From: Desulfobacter curvatus DSM 3379
Lineage (GTDB): Bacteria > Desulfobacterota > Desulfobacteria > Desulfobacterales > Desulfobacteraceae
DNA: 64,000 nt
NCBI RefSeq assembly: GCF_000373985.1
Contig: NZ_KB892902.1
Span: 36,574-100,573, forward strand
Direction of reading: 5' to 3'
The notes under the pieces: model-generated
The model's database searches: none
What the model was told of the DNA's origin: nothing
Seen by the model: only the letters and a program-made list of their open reading frames with translations
Made by a program: the position numbers and the translations under genes
Shown here: piece after piece, positions 8,790-17,622 of the stretch
Layout: every line of letters begins with the position of its first letter
Numbering within the stretch: the stretch's first letter is position 1

Positions 8790-9875
8790 TCAGCTGTTGT
8801 TCCGGAACCTGCGGATCCGAACCTTATGATATAAAAAGTAATCTCCCATGATCAGAAAGATCAGCAGGATACCGTTGACAATTTCAACTGTGGCTGCAGG
8901 CAGTCCCAAGGAGATCTGAATCGCGTCTCCACCCACGATAATACCGGCAAAAAACAGACCCGACACAATGGCGAACAAGGGGTTCAGCTTGGCCAGCCAG
9001 GCCACAATGATAGCGGTGAATCCATACCCCGATGATACCGAGGCCGGATACCCTAAGTAATGGTGGATGCCTGCCACCTCGCCCACACCGGCAAAACCGG
9101 CAAGCCCCCCTGAAATGGCCATGAGAATAAGACTGGTTTTAAGAAAATTGATGCCCGCATATTTGCCGGCGTCAGGGTTTTCTCCCACCACCCGGGCTTC
9201 GTACCCGAACCGGGTTCTATAAATTAAAACACACAACCCCACCGAACAGACAATGGCCAGGATCAGGGTGGCATAATGAATACGCGACCCCGGCAGTACG
9301 CCTAAAATGGCGGCATCGGGCAGGGGATCCGTGCCCGGAAATCCGAACCGGGTTTTCCCCTTCCATGGCCCCACAATGAGCATGGTCAAAAATTCTGCGC
9401 ATATATAATTAAGCATCAGTGTGGTAATGACCTCGTTGATGGCATATTTAATTTTCAGTATGGCCGGGATAATGCCCCACAATGCACCGCCGATGAACCC
9501 GGCCGTAAATATCAAGGGAACGATAACCATAGAGGGCATGGCGTTGCCCAGATGCTGGGCTGTCCATGTGGCAAAAATAGCGCCCATGAGCAGCTGGCCT
9601 TCGGCGCCGATGTTCCAGAATTTGGCCCTGAACGTAAGGGTGAGACCTGCCCCGATGAGAATTAGGGGAATGGCCTTGGTGATGGTTTCCTTGATGCCGT
9701 AAACCGACCCAAAGGATTCAATAAAGATTTGGGAGACCGCATACAACGGGTTGACGCCTGCGGCAAGGAAAATAAGGCTGATGGCCAGAATACCTGCCCC
9801 GAGGGCAGCGACGTTGGTCATAAAGGACCTTAAGGGGGTAATATTGTAGCGGTCGCTTGTGGTAATCCGTATCAT
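8790..9875 (-). CDS. Nucleoside ABC transporter permease (BMP-linked, first subunit)
   Basis: A 361-residue membrane protein of the NupP/YufP class. It carries the family pattern AIPLILIGAGLTLTFRAKFWN followed by GAEGQLL, about nine to ten hydrophobic segments, and a GENPDAGKYAGIN cytoplasmic loop like that contacting the ATPase. It lies 21 nt behind the ATPase gene and 46 nt before the second permease gene. Partner in a BMP-type importer. Confidence 0.88.
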   Translation of the reverse strand: MIRITTSDRYNITPLRSFMTNVAALGAGILAISLIFLAAGVNPLYAVSQIFIESFGSVYGIKETITKAIPLILIGAGLTLTFRAKFWNIGAEGQLLMGAIFATWTAQHLGNAMPSMVIVPLIFTAGFIGGALWGIIPAILKIKYAINEVITTLMLNYICAEFLTMLIVGPWKGKTRFGFPGTDPLPDAAILGVLPGSRIHYATLILAIVCSVGLCVLIYRTRFGYEARVVGENPDAGKYAGINFLKTSLILMAISGGLAGFAGVGEVAGIHHYLGYPASVSSGYGFTAIIVAWLAKLNPLFAIVSGLFFAGIIVGGDAIQISLGLPAATVEIVNGILLIFLIMGDYFLYHKVRIRRFRNNS

Positions 9876-9896
9876 AGGAAATAGTTGCCGTTTCAG

Positions 9897-11444
9897 TTAA
9901 TTTGCAATGTCTGCTTTGACCGGCTCTGTGTCAATGCGTTTTGAGCCGGCCATCATCATTCCTATATCGTTGACGCGTTCATCATCCGTATCCAGAATGC
10001 CCATAAATTCACCTGCGAAAATCACGGCTACACGGTCGCACAACTCAAAAATTTCATCCAGGTCCTCTGAAAACAGCAGCACGGAACTGCCCTGGCTGCA
10101 TAGTTTGAGCAAGTGCTCACGCAGGAACCGGGTGGCGCCCACGTCAAGCCCGTAGGTGGGATGGGAGGCCACCAGCAACTGGGGTTGCTCACTGATTTCC
10201 CGGCCCAGGATCAATTTCTGGATGTTGCCCCCGGAAAGGTTTCTGATCTGGTTGTTAATGGAGTGTGTGGCCACCCGGAATTCGGTTATGATGGATTTTG
10301 CATGCAACTTGACACTTTCGTATTTAAGAAAATACCGTTTGGAAAATTTTTTGAGATGATGCTGTTTTAAAATGGCATTGTCATACAGGAAAAGGCCCGG
10401 GGCAATGCCGAACCGAATGCGTTCCTCGGGGACGTGGGAGACCCCGTTGTCATAAATTTTTCTGGGGGACAGATTAGTAATGTCCCGGCCGTTGATCGTT
10501 ACCTGGCCTGAGTCAATGGTTCGGATACCTGTGATGGCCTCGGCCAGCTCCCGCTGTCCGTTGCCTGCCACGCCTGCTACACCGAAGATTTCATTTTTGT
10601 ATAAGTCAAAGGATACATTTTTAACTGCGGCAAGTCCTTTGTCCCCTGTGACATGGATATTGCGGACACTAAGCACCCGGTCTCCCCTGGGTCGTTTTTC
10701 TCTGGCCATGGTCAGGGCCACATCCTTGCCCACCATCATCCGGGCAAGTCCCATTTTGTCCGTATCTTTGGTTTGGGCGCCCCCCACAATCCGCCCCTTG
10801 CGCAGTACGGTAACCCGGTCGCAGATATCCATGATTTCATCAAGCTTGTGGGAGATGAATATCACACTGTGGCCGTCAGTTTTCATCCTGCGAAGAATTT
10901 CGATGAGCTCTTTGATTTCCTGGGGAGTCAAAACAGATGTGGGTTCGTCGAGAATGAGTAAGTCGGCTCCGTTTAAAAGGGTTTTTATGATTTCAACCCG
11001 CTGCTGCTCTCCGGCGGAAAGCTGCCATACTTTCTGATCAAGGTCTATCTGGAAATCAAACTGGTTTGAAAACGCTTTTATTTTTTCACGCAAAACTTTC
11101 TGGGGAAATAAAAACGGGGTGTCCTTATAACCTAGAGCGATGTTTTCAACCACGGAATGATTCTGGATCAGCATGAAGTGCTGATGAACCATGCCAATGC
11201 CAAGATTGATTGATTCCAGCGGATTAGAGATCCGGACGGGCTTGCCGTTGATCAGAATGCTGCCCGAATCCGGCTGGTAAATGCCGTAAAGAATATTCAT
11301 CAGCGTGGTTTTACCGGCACCGTTCTCCCCGAGCAATCCCAGGATTTCCCCGGAATTAATTTCAAGGTTGATATCCTTGTTTGCATGGACACCCTGGAAC
11401 GACTTGCAGATATCTTTCATTTCAAGGCGCTGTATTTTAATCAT
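9897..11444 (-). CDS. Nucleoside/sugar ABC transporter ATP-binding protein, two cassettes
   Basis: A 515-residue protein with two fused ABC domains. The N-terminal cassette has GENGAGKTT (Walker A), LSAGEQQRVEI (signature) and LLILDEPTS (Walker B). The C-terminal cassette has a degenerate Walker A (GVAGNGQRE) but a normal LSGGNIQKLILGRE signature, as usual in RbsA/MglA/NupO-type ATPases where one site is catalytically weak. It energises the permeases encoded at 7823-9875. A 15-bp stem-loop lies 16 nt before its start. Confidence 0.92.
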   Translation of the reverse strand: MIKIQRLEMKDICKSFQGVHANKDINLEINSGEILGLLGENGAGKTTLMNILYGIYQPDSGSILINGKPVRISNPLESINLGIGMVHQHFMLIQNHSVVENIALGYKDTPFLFPQKVLREKIKAFSNQFDFQIDLDQKVWQLSAGEQQRVEIIKTLLNGADLLILDEPTSVLTPQEIKELIEILRRMKTDGHSVIFISHKLDEIMDICDRVTVLRKGRIVGGAQTKDTDKMGLARMMVGKDVALTMAREKRPRGDRVLSVRNIHVTGDKGLAAVKNVSFDLYKNEIFGVAGVAGNGQRELAEAITGIRTIDSGQVTINGRDITNLSPRKIYDNGVSHVPEERIRFGIAPGLFLYDNAILKQHHLKKFSKRYFLKYESVKLHAKSIITEFRVATHSINNQIRNLSGGNIQKLILGREISEQPQLLVASHPTYGLDVGATRFLREHLLKLCSQGSSVLLFSEDLDEIFELCDRVAVIFAGEFMGILDTDDERVNDIGMMMAGSKRIDTEPVKADIAN

Positions 11445-11460
11445 GGTCTTTTTTCAATCA

Positions 11461-11493
11461 TAAAGGCCGGAAAACACCGTTTTCCGGCCTTTA
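11461..11493 (-). promoter_or_regulatory. Perfect 15-bp stem-loop between binding-protein and ATPase genes
   Basis: Bases 11461-11475 pair perfectly with 11479-11493 around a 3-nt loop. On the transcribed (minus) strand it is followed by an A-rich, not U-rich, run, so it is not a standard intrinsic terminator. In binding-protein transporter operons such hairpins often protect the upstream mRNA from 3' decay, giving excess binding protein; that role is inference. Confidence 0.6.
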
Positions 11494-11528
11494 AGCTATT
11501 CCTGTTTTTTTGCCTTAATGTGACCCCA

Positions 11529-11590
11529 TGTTTGGACAAAGATTTGCCCATATGCAAGGCGCAGATGGGTGGTGAATATCTGTTCAAACA
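11529..11590. repeat. Short palindromic repeat, family 2, copy 1
   Basis: A 62-nt imperfect palindrome with ends TGTTTGGAC and GTTCAAACA. The left arm contains TTGCCCATATGCAAGGCGC, nearly the same as the left arm of the longer element at 61321-61444. It directly abuts the stop codon of the binding-protein gene. It looks like an internally shortened copy of the same element. Confidence 0.7.
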
Positions 11591-12823
11591 CTAGTTATTA
11601 GGGATTTCGCCTTTTACATTATCTACATAATACATCATGGAAAGCAGATCTTCCTTGGAGGCGCGTTCTCCCGGCCTAATTTTGATGTCACCCGTGTTGT
11701 CCGAAACCGGACCCATGAACGGATCAAAAATGTCAACGCCCTGTTTCATTTGCTCATAGCGTTTCATAACCAGGTCATAGGCGCTGATTTCACCCAATTG
11801 TTCAGTCGTAATTATGGCCTGTTTCAGGGGCTCAACAAATTTGGGGTTGACAGCGTCATCAAGACTGCCGCCCAGAATGGCGGCCTTTTCCTTGGCAAGC
11901 CACCAGATGTCCTGGCTGGGGTCCCAGATACCTTCATGGATGTCTTTCAGGATTTTGGCATATATGCCGCCCCAGTCCATGCGCTGGCCGGAAACCACTG
12001 AATCTTTGCCATATGCCTGCATGGGGGAATAGTGGGAAAATGTGTAAATCTGTTTGCCTTTTTCACAATGGGCCTGGCCCACTTCAATGACCGCCGGGGT
12101 ATCTTCGGTGAACGCCAGTGCGTCACAGCCTTCAGCAATCAGTGCTTCGGCAGCTTCCTTGGCTTTGTCCGGACCGTACCAGGCATAGATCCACTTTACG
12201 CTTACGGTGGCATCGGGGTTGACTGCTTTAGCACCAAGGGCATAGGCGTTAATGTGGCGGATGAGTTCGGGAATGGGGAAGGCGGCAACATAGCCAAGTT
12301 TATTGGACTTGGTCAATGCCCCTGCCATCATACCGTTTAGGTAATACATCTGATAAAGATCACCAAAATAGGTGCCCAGGTTGGCGCTCCGCTTGAAACC
12401 GGCGCAGTGCATAAATTTTGTATCCGGATATTTTTCAGCAGCTTTGACGGTGTTATCCATGTAACCAAAACTGGTGGTAAAGATCACATCGCATTTTTGC
12501 TGCTGGACAAGACGATCCATGATTCTCAAGGAATCGGCTTCAGCAACCGATTCAACAATAACGGTTTCCAGCCAGGGATACAGGGATTCGACATACCTTT
12601 TACCTAAGTCATGGGCATGGGACCATCCGTAATCGCCCACAGGGCCCACATAGATAAAACCGGCTTTGAGCTTCTTTTCCACAGTCGGTGCTTCCTGGGG
12701 CTCCGCCGCTTCTTCAGGCGCCTTAGGGGCTTGTTTCGGCTTGTCCTGCTCTCCGCAGCCGGAAATGATCATCGCGAGAAGAAAAAGAAAACTGACAATC
12801 AGCACACTCATCTTGGTTTTCAT
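11591..12823 (-). CDS. BMP/PnrA-family nucleoside-binding lipoprotein
   Basis: A 410-residue lipoprotein. The signal peptide MSVLIVSFLFLLAMIISGC places the lipidated cysteine at residue 23. An acidic/Pro-rich linker follows, then a Bmp domain (GFIYVGPVGDYGWSHAHD; later CDALAFTEDTPAVIEVG). Bmp proteins such as PnrA bind purine nucleosides for ABC import. GGAG lies 6 nt upstream of the ATG at 12823; a TTG four codons earlier is rejected for that reason. It is first in the transporter operon, behind its own promoter at 12869-12898. Its 5' region is duplicated upstream (see 13263-13481). Confidence 0.9.
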   Translation of the reverse strand: MKTKMSVLIVSFLFLLAMIISGCGEQDKPKQAPKAPEEAAEPQEAPTVEKKLKAGFIYVGPVGDYGWSHAHDLGKRYVESLYPWLETVIVESVAEADSLRIMDRLVQQQKCDVIFTTSFGYMDNTVKAAEKYPDTKFMHCAGFKRSANLGTYFGDLYQMYYLNGMMAGALTKSNKLGYVAAFPIPELIRHINAYALGAKAVNPDATVSVKWIYAWYGPDKAKEAAEALIAEGCDALAFTEDTPAVIEVGQAHCEKGKQIYTFSHYSPMQAYGKDSVVSGQRMDWGGIYAKILKDIHEGIWDPSQDIWWLAKEKAAILGGSLDDAVNPKFVEPLKQAIITTEQLGEISAYDLVMKRYEQMKQGVDIFDPFMGPVSDNTGDIKIRPGERASKEDLLSMMYYVDNVKGEIPNN

Positions 12824-12943
12824 CGTTATCTCCAATGGTTATAATGTGGGTATAAAGAAATTTTTAGGATAATACGATAATTACAGTTTTGCCGTCAACT
12901 ATTTAAACACAGGATGTTAATACAAAAAATAAGCCCCCTGCAG
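12726..12943. repeat. Tandem duplication, copy A (promoter plus signal-peptide region)
   Basis: This 218-nt block is about 80% identical by eye to 13263-13481 and in the same orientation. Both contain the codons for the lipoprotein signal peptide and GEQDK linker, the 5' UTR, the TTGACG promoter and the start of a PstI-like CTGCAG palindrome further upstream. Confidence 0.8.
12869..12898 (-). promoter_or_regulatory. Sigma-70-like promoter of the nucleoside transporter operon
   Basis: On the minus strand TTGACG (12898-12893), an 18-nt spacer and TATTAT (12874-12869). The predicted transcription start is about 40 nt before the ATG at 12823. The same arrangement occurs in the duplicated copy at 13405-13434, which supports it being functional. 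Confidence 0.65.
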
Positions 12944-12967
12944 GGGAGAGATCCCTGCAGGGGGCTT
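12931..12967 (-). terminator. Intrinsic terminator of the small lipoprotein gene
   Basis: A perfect 15-bp stem (12931-12945 with 12953-12967, GC-rich) with a 7-nt loop. It lies 24 nt after the stop of the lipoprotein gene and is followed on the minus strand by ATTTTTTG. This separates the lipoprotein transcript from the nucleoside transporter operon. Confidence 0.88.
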
Positions 12968-12991
12968 AACTGTCGTACAAAAAAGGCAAGT

Positions 12992-13360
12992 CTATTCTTC
13001 AGCCGGGGCTTCCTGTGCTTCCTCAGCCTTTTCAGCTGCTTGGGTTTTAAGCTCAGCGGCCTTGGTCTCAACTTCCTCCATCACTTGGGTTGCAGCTTCA
13101 GCAGCTTTGGTCTCAACTTCCTCCATCACTTGGGCCGCAGCTTCAGCAGCTTGAGTTTCAGTTTCAGCAGCTTGAGTTTCAGTTTCAGCTGCTGTGGTTT
13201 CAACTTCCTCAACCGGTTGGGTTTCAGCCTCAGCTGCTTGGGTTTCAACTTCAGCGGCTTTGGGGGCTTGTTCCGACTTGTCCTGCTCTCCGCAACCGGC
13301 AACGATCATTGCGAAAAGAAAAACAAAACTGACAATCAGTACACTCATCTCCTTTTTCAT
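12992..13360 (-). CDS. Small Glu/Ala/Thr-rich repetitive lipoprotein
   Basis: A 122-residue product with a lipoprotein signal peptide (MSVLIVSFVFLFAMIVAGC, cysteine at residue 23). It then consists almost wholly of Ala/Glu/Thr/Gln repeats such as AAETETQ and QVMEEVETKAAE, which are probably extended helix or coiled coil. The signal peptide and GEQDK linker nearly match the neighbouring BMP lipoprotein and arose by local duplication. AAGGAG lies 6 nt before this ATG; the ATG one codon earlier is too close to it. It has its own promoter and terminator. No enzyme domain is visible. It may act as a periplasmic spacer or Lpp-like protein, but that is a guess. Confidence 0.75.
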   Translation of the reverse strand: MKKEMSVLIVSFVFLFAMIVAGCGEQDKSEQAPKAAEVETQAAEAETQPVEEVETTAAETETQAAETETQAAEAAAQVMEEVETKAAEAATQVMEEVETKAAELKTQAAEKAEEAQEAPAEE

Positions 13361-13481
13361 CATTTTCTCCTTTGTTTATAGTTGGGGACTAGTAAATTTG
13401 TGGAAGCATACGATAATTACAGGTTTGTCGTCAACAATTTAAACATAGTATCTTAACACCAAAAACAAGTCTGCCTGCAGG
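13263..13481. repeat. Tandem duplication, copy B (promoter plus signal-peptide region)
   Basis: Copy of 12726-12943 at nearly identical length (219 nt). It covers the 5' end of the small lipoprotein gene, its leader and its promoter. Confidence 0.8.
13405..13434 (-). promoter_or_regulatory. Sigma-70-like promoter of the small lipoprotein gene
   Basis: On the minus strand TTGACG (13434-13429), an 18-nt spacer and TATGCT (13410-13405). The spacer ends in GTAATTATCG exactly as in the copy at 12869-12898. Confidence 0.6.
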
Positions 13482-13509
13482 TGAGGATTTGTCGAAAAAA
13501 AGGAACAGT

Positions 13510-14544
13510 CTATTCTGCAGCGGCCCGGGCCTGGGTCAGCCAGTCATTCCACTTGGTCTGGTTTTTAGCAATCCATTCGGTGACATGTTTCTGGATGTCT
13601 TTGGCGGATTTTTCACCCGCGTTCATGCGGGTGTTCTGCTCATTGATGTCTGCAAGGGGAAGGGTAAATAATTCAAGAAACTTTTTGGCTGCAGGATTAT
13701 CTGCCAAGAATTTTTTGTTGGCCACAATGCGGATATCTGAAACAACGAATCCCAGTTTCACCGGATCAGTCACTGCGCCCTCAACGCCGGACTGGGTCAT
13801 CCTGTCCACGGCCACGGCCTGGGCTTCAGTGGGCAGAATTGTAGGTACGTTGACCCACATCACGTCTTTGCCGGGTTTGAGTTTATATACGGTCCAGTTC
13901 GGGGTCCAGGTGTAAAAGAAGATGGGTTCTCCTGCTTTGTATGCGCCGATGGCAGAAGCCATACCTGCTTCATAAGATGCTTTCACAGGATTGATGTCAT
14001 CTTCCAGATCATAAACCTTTAAGTGGTGGGCAATTACTTTCTCGCATCCCCAGCCCGGAGGGCAGGCCGTGAGATCGGCTTTGCCGTCATGATTTTTGTC
14101 AAAGGCCTTTTTAACCTCTTTGCGTTTAAAGTCATCCAATGACTTGATGTTGTATTTTTCAACGGCATCTTTAGACACCAGATACCCTTGGAGACCACCA
14201 GCTTTGGCCACGTATCCGATTTTCTGGGCTTTGTCCTTGAAATTTTTGGGGAGTTGGTCGTTATGCATGGGAAACCAGCCATTGCACCAATAATCCAAAT
14301 CACCCAAGGTCAATGCTTTGTAAAAAATAGGGTTTTTTAAGTCTTTGGGTTTATTGACGTTATAACCCAACTCGGTCAAGGCCCGGCTGACAATTGCTTC
14401 CTGAAAATAGCCTGTATTCCAGGTGGCTCGTGCAGGTTTGACGGTGACGCCTTCTCCGGGTTTATCCGAAGATGCGAAAGCCGGGGTGACCATGATCATG
14501 GAAACCGCAACCAGAAAAAAGCAGATGTTTTTTACGACGTTCAT
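13510..14544 (-). CDS. proX: Glycine betaine/proline ABC transporter substrate-binding protein
   Basis: A 344-residue periplasmic protein with a cleavable signal peptide ending in TPAFA. It has the ProX/OpuAC-type fold: VTVKPARATWNTGYF, then YWCNGWFPMHNDQLP with the aromatic residues expected in the betaine cage, and a C-terminal HVTEWIAKNQTKWNDWL. AGGAG lies 5 nt before this ATG; an upstream in-frame extension is rejected. Last gene of proV-proW-proX, 19 nt behind proW. It delivers the osmoprotectant to ProW/ProV. Confidence 0.93.
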   Translation of the reverse strand: MNVVKNICFFLVAVSMIMVTPAFASSDKPGEGVTVKPARATWNTGYFQEAIVSRALTELGYNVNKPKDLKNPIFYKALTLGDLDYWCNGWFPMHNDQLPKNFKDKAQKIGYVAKAGGLQGYLVSKDAVEKYNIKSLDDFKRKEVKKAFDKNHDGKADLTACPPGWGCEKVIAHHLKVYDLEDDINPVKASYEAGMASAIGAYKAGEPIFFYTWTPNWTVYKLKPGKDVMWVNVPTILPTEAQAVAVDRMTQSGVEGAVTDPVKLGFVVSDIRIVANKKFLADNPAAKKFLELFTLPLADINEQNTRMNAGEKSAKDIQKHVTEWIAKNQTKWNDWLTQARAAAE

Positions 14545-14563
14545 AATTTCTCCTTTGTTAATT

Positions 14564-15394
14564 TTATTTTTTAGCGGCCATGGACTGGGTAATCCTGTCC
14601 AGCAACACGGCCACCAGAACAATGCTTAAACCCGCCATCACGGCAAGGCCGATATCCAGTGTGTTCAGTCCTTGAATCACAGGAGATCCCAACCCGCCGG
14701 CCCCAATCAATGCGGCTATTACCACCATGGCAAGGGCCATCATAATGGTCTGGTTCAGCCCTGCCAGTATGGTGGGCATGGCCAGGGGAATCTGAACCTT
14801 GAACAGCACTTGCCTGCGGGTTGCACCAAAGGCGGTGGCCGCTTCTACCAGCTCCGGATGTACTCCGCGGATACCAAGACTTGTCAGGCGGATGATGGGG
14901 GGCATGGCAAAAATAATGGTGGCAAGAACCCCGGCCACATTACCCACGGAAAAGAGCATGACTATGGGAACCAGATATACAAAGGACGGGGTGGTCTGCA
15001 TGGCATCTAAAAAGGGTCTGACAATGGTTTCCACCCGGTCGCTGCGCCCGGCGGCAATACCGATGGGAACCCCGACAATGGTGGAAAACAAAACCGAGGC
15101 CAAAACCATGGCCAAGGTGGTCATGGTGTCGGACCAGAACCCGATCAGACCGATAAATACCATTGCCACAATGCTGAAAACCGTTAGCCCCCATCCTGAA
15201 AATCGCCATGCACAGAAAGCCAGAACAGCTATTATTATGATGGGCGGTACGGCGTTAAGACCAAGGTCAAGCCCGGTTAAAATCTGTTCGACCGGCCATT
15301 TTATGATCTGAAATATATCACGGTAATTATTGACCAACCAGTCAACAAAGGCGGTGATCCAAATATCTATGGGAAGTACTTTTTCGTCAAACAT
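14564..15394 (-). CDS. proW: Glycine betaine/proline ABC transporter permease
   Basis: A 276-residue membrane protein of the ProW/OpuAB family. It has about six or seven helices, the motif DAMQTTPSFVYLVPIVMLF and the EAA loop PELVEAATAFGATRRQVLFKV, which docks the ATPase. It lies 14 nt behind proV. Carries glycine betaine or related osmolytes across the inner membrane. Confidence 0.93.
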   Translation of the reverse strand: MFDEKVLPIDIWITAFVDWLVNNYRDIFQIIKWPVEQILTGLDLGLNAVPPIIIIAVLAFCAWRFSGWGLTVFSIVAMVFIGLIGFWSDTMTTLAMVLASVLFSTIVGVPIGIAAGRSDRVETIVRPFLDAMQTTPSFVYLVPIVMLFSVGNVAGVLATIIFAMPPIIRLTSLGIRGVHPELVEAATAFGATRRQVLFKVQIPLAMPTILAGLNQTIMMALAMVVIAALIGAGGLGSPVIQGLNTLDIGLAVMAGLSIVLVAVLLDRITQSMAAKK

Positions 15395-15408
15395 AATTGA
15401 TTTTCCTG

Positions 15409-16668
15409 CTAAAGAGCGGTTTGAAGGGGTTGGGCCGGTTCGTCATATTCGTTCCCGGCTCCGTTATGGCCGTTAATTTCTGATTTATGAAGGGTTTTCA
15501 GGAACCTGTTTTTTGATACCACACCTTTAAATACATTGTTGTCATCAAGTACCGGGATGGGAAAACCCTTGGAAGCCACTTCAGGAAGTATATCCTGCAT
15601 ATTGTCATTAATATTGGCCGGGTTGACTTCCGGCAGATAGCAGGTCTCAAGGGAATCTTTTGACCGGCCGTTTTCCATTGCCTCCTGAAGGGAGTCGATG
15701 GATACGATCCCTTGAAACTGGCGTTTGGCATTCAGAACATAACCGTGGTTGAAATCCCTGGCATTTAAAAGCTCCAGAGAGCCTCGGATGTCGCCTTTTT
15801 TGGTCTTGATAATTGTGGGGTAATGTGTGTTGACAATTTCGCCGGCTGAAATAACATTGGTGGGGTCCACACCTCTGAAAAAGGCCCGGACATAATCGTC
15901 GGCCGGATTCTGGAGAATTTCTTCGGGTGTGCCCACCTGGACAACACGTCCCCCTTCCATAATGGCGATACGGTCACCTATGCGAAGGGCCTCATCCAGG
16001 TCATGGGAGATAAAAATAATGGTTCTGTCGCTGTCTTCCTGGAGCTTAAGCAGTTCATCCTGCATCTCCGTACGGATCAGCGGGTCCAGGGCGGAAAACG
16101 CTTCGTCCATAAGCATGATATCCGGGTCCGCAGCCAATGCCCTGGCCAGACCCACGCGCTGCTGCATGCCCCCTGAAAGTTGTTTGGGGTACTGGTCTTC
16201 CCAGCCTTCCAGACCCACCTGACTTAAGGCTGCTGTTGCCCGTTCGTTTCTTGCAGCCTTGGGCTCTCCGGCCAGCTCGAGGCCGAAGGCAGCATTTTCC
16301 AGAACAGTGAGGTGGGGCATCAGGGCAAAGGATTGAAACACCATGCTCATATGCTTAAGCCTGAATTTTACAAGATCCTTATTTTCCATGGCCGTAATGT
16401 TTTGGCCGTTAATATGGATTTCTCCGGCCGATGGCTCAATCAGCCGGTTGAACATCCTGACCAGAGTGGATTTTCCCGATCCGGACAGGCCCATGACCAC
16501 GAATATTTCTCCGCGTTTAATCGTAAAATCCGCATTGTTTACACCCACGGTCATGCCGGTTTTTTCAAGGACTTCTTCTTTTGTCAAACCCTGATCAATA
16601 AGGGAAATTGCTTTTTGGGGATCCTGGCCGAATATTTTAAATATATTCTTAATTATGATTTGATCCAT
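15409..16668 (-). CDS. proV: Glycine betaine/proline ABC transporter ATP-binding protein with CBS domains
   Basis: A 419-residue ATPase. Walker A is GLSGSGKST, the signature LSGGMQQRVGLARAL and Walker B MLMDEAFSALDP. The N-terminal extension (KAISLIDQGLTKEEVLEKTG) and the C-terminal pair of CBS domains (about 285-400) are typical of ProV/OpuAA, where CBS modules sense ionic strength. The start MDQIIIKN is preceded only by a weak AGAAG. An upstream in-frame start would add an unlikely 26 residues. Confidence 0.93.
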   Translation of the reverse strand: MDQIIIKNIFKIFGQDPQKAISLIDQGLTKEEVLEKTGMTVGVNNADFTIKRGEIFVVMGLSGSGKSTLVRMFNRLIEPSAGEIHINGQNITAMENKDLVKFRLKHMSMVFQSFALMPHLTVLENAAFGLELAGEPKAARNERATAALSQVGLEGWEDQYPKQLSGGMQQRVGLARALAADPDIMLMDEAFSALDPLIRTEMQDELLKLQEDSDRTIIFISHDLDEALRIGDRIAIMEGGRVVQVGTPEEILQNPADDYVRAFFRGVDPTNVISAGEIVNTHYPTIIKTKKGDIRGSLELLNARDFNHGYVLNAKRQFQGIVSIDSLQEAMENGRSKDSLETCYLPEVNPANINDNMQDILPEVASKGFPIPVLDDNNVFKGVVSKNRFLKTLHKSEINGHNGAGNEYDEPAQPLQTAL

Positions 16669-17154
16669 AAATAGTTCTTCTTTCTGCGCTGAGGCGCTCG
16701 CTATATTTAAGTATCTCTTTATTTGTAATCTATATATTGTATTCAATGCATTTTGTCAAATATTGAAAGGAAGTTTAGGATATAATATACTAAAATTATA
16801 GATGCATTTTTAAAAAAATAGTGATAAATTAATACTAAGAATACTTTGGTTTTTATGGCTTCATTCGGGTTTAATCTATTTTAGACTAAAAGAATTGATG
16901 TCAATATGTTGTGGTTTTAAAATTAATGACATTGCACGGTATTCCTTTTGAGTATCCTTTTTCAATTTTTAGATATAGATAGGTTAGGTGTTCGTTCTGT
17001 TACGATGGGCAATATTAAGTCTCCGACAATACTTTTACATATGATTGCCCCGGATCAGGGTTTTTGCGCTCGACAGAATTTATAAAATATGTTTGAATAT
17101 TTTTTCTTTCAAAAGAAGCTTGCTTCAAACTCCAATGATAATTTAAGGAGGCGT
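16669..17154. other. AT-rich divergent intergenic region
   Basis: 486 nt between proV and the cyclic-nucleotide-binding gene with no convincing ORF. It must carry both promoters. On the minus strand TTGACA (16904-16899) stands 15 nt from TAAAAT (16883-16878), slightly short of ideal, and is a possible proVWX promoter. I see no clear operator or riboswitch. Confidence 0.4.
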
Positions 17155-17580
17155 ATGGAAAGTTCTGCAGCATGCTTATCGGAATCTACCACTTTTAAGG
17201 GCCTTGACACCCAGGATATTGACCGTCTTATTCCGATGTTTTCAAGGAGGTCGGTTATGCCGGGTGAAGTATTGGCCCAGGCAGGTCATTGCACCCAGTT
17301 TTTCTTTCTTCTGGAAGAAGGTGCCCTGCTTGTAGCCATGGAAAAGGGCAGGGCTGTGGTGCTCAATCGCCCGGGGGATTTTGCAGGCTTGTCAATGGTG
17401 AGTCTGAACGGAACAAATACTGCCACAGTTACGGTGCTGGAAAAAGGAGCGGTCTGGATTGTGTCTTATCCGAATATACTTGAACTGACCGGCCATGAAT
17501 CCCAGGCGGCGGCCGCAATTTTGGATGGATGGCAGCAATTCTGCGAGGAAAAAGCCCCCTTTTGTTCAAATCCTGCCTAA
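17155..17580 (+). CDS. Cyclic-nucleotide-binding-domain protein
   Basis: A 141-residue single-domain protein of the CRP-type beta-barrel: FKGLDTQDIDRLIPMFSRR, then GEVLAQAG, FFLLEEGALLVAM and PGDFAGLSMVSLNG. There is no C-terminal helix-turn-helix, so it is a sensor or regulatory subunit rather than a transcription factor. The usual phosphate-binding Arg of the cassette is not obvious. AAGGAGG precedes this ATG; a longer reading from 17089 lacks a site. It lies 42 nt before the sodium-pump gamma gene, so co-transcription is likely. Confidence 0.78.
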   Translation: MESSAACLSESTTFKGLDTQDIDRLIPMFSRRSVMPGEVLAQAGHCTQFFFLLEEGALLVAMEKGRAVVLNRPGDFAGLSMVSLNGTNTATVTVLEKGAVWIVSYPNILELTGHESQAAAAILDGWQQFCEEKAPFCSNPA

Positions 17581-17622
17581 ACAGGCGTTATTTAAAAATT
17601 AAAAATAAAAAAGAGGTGTGTT

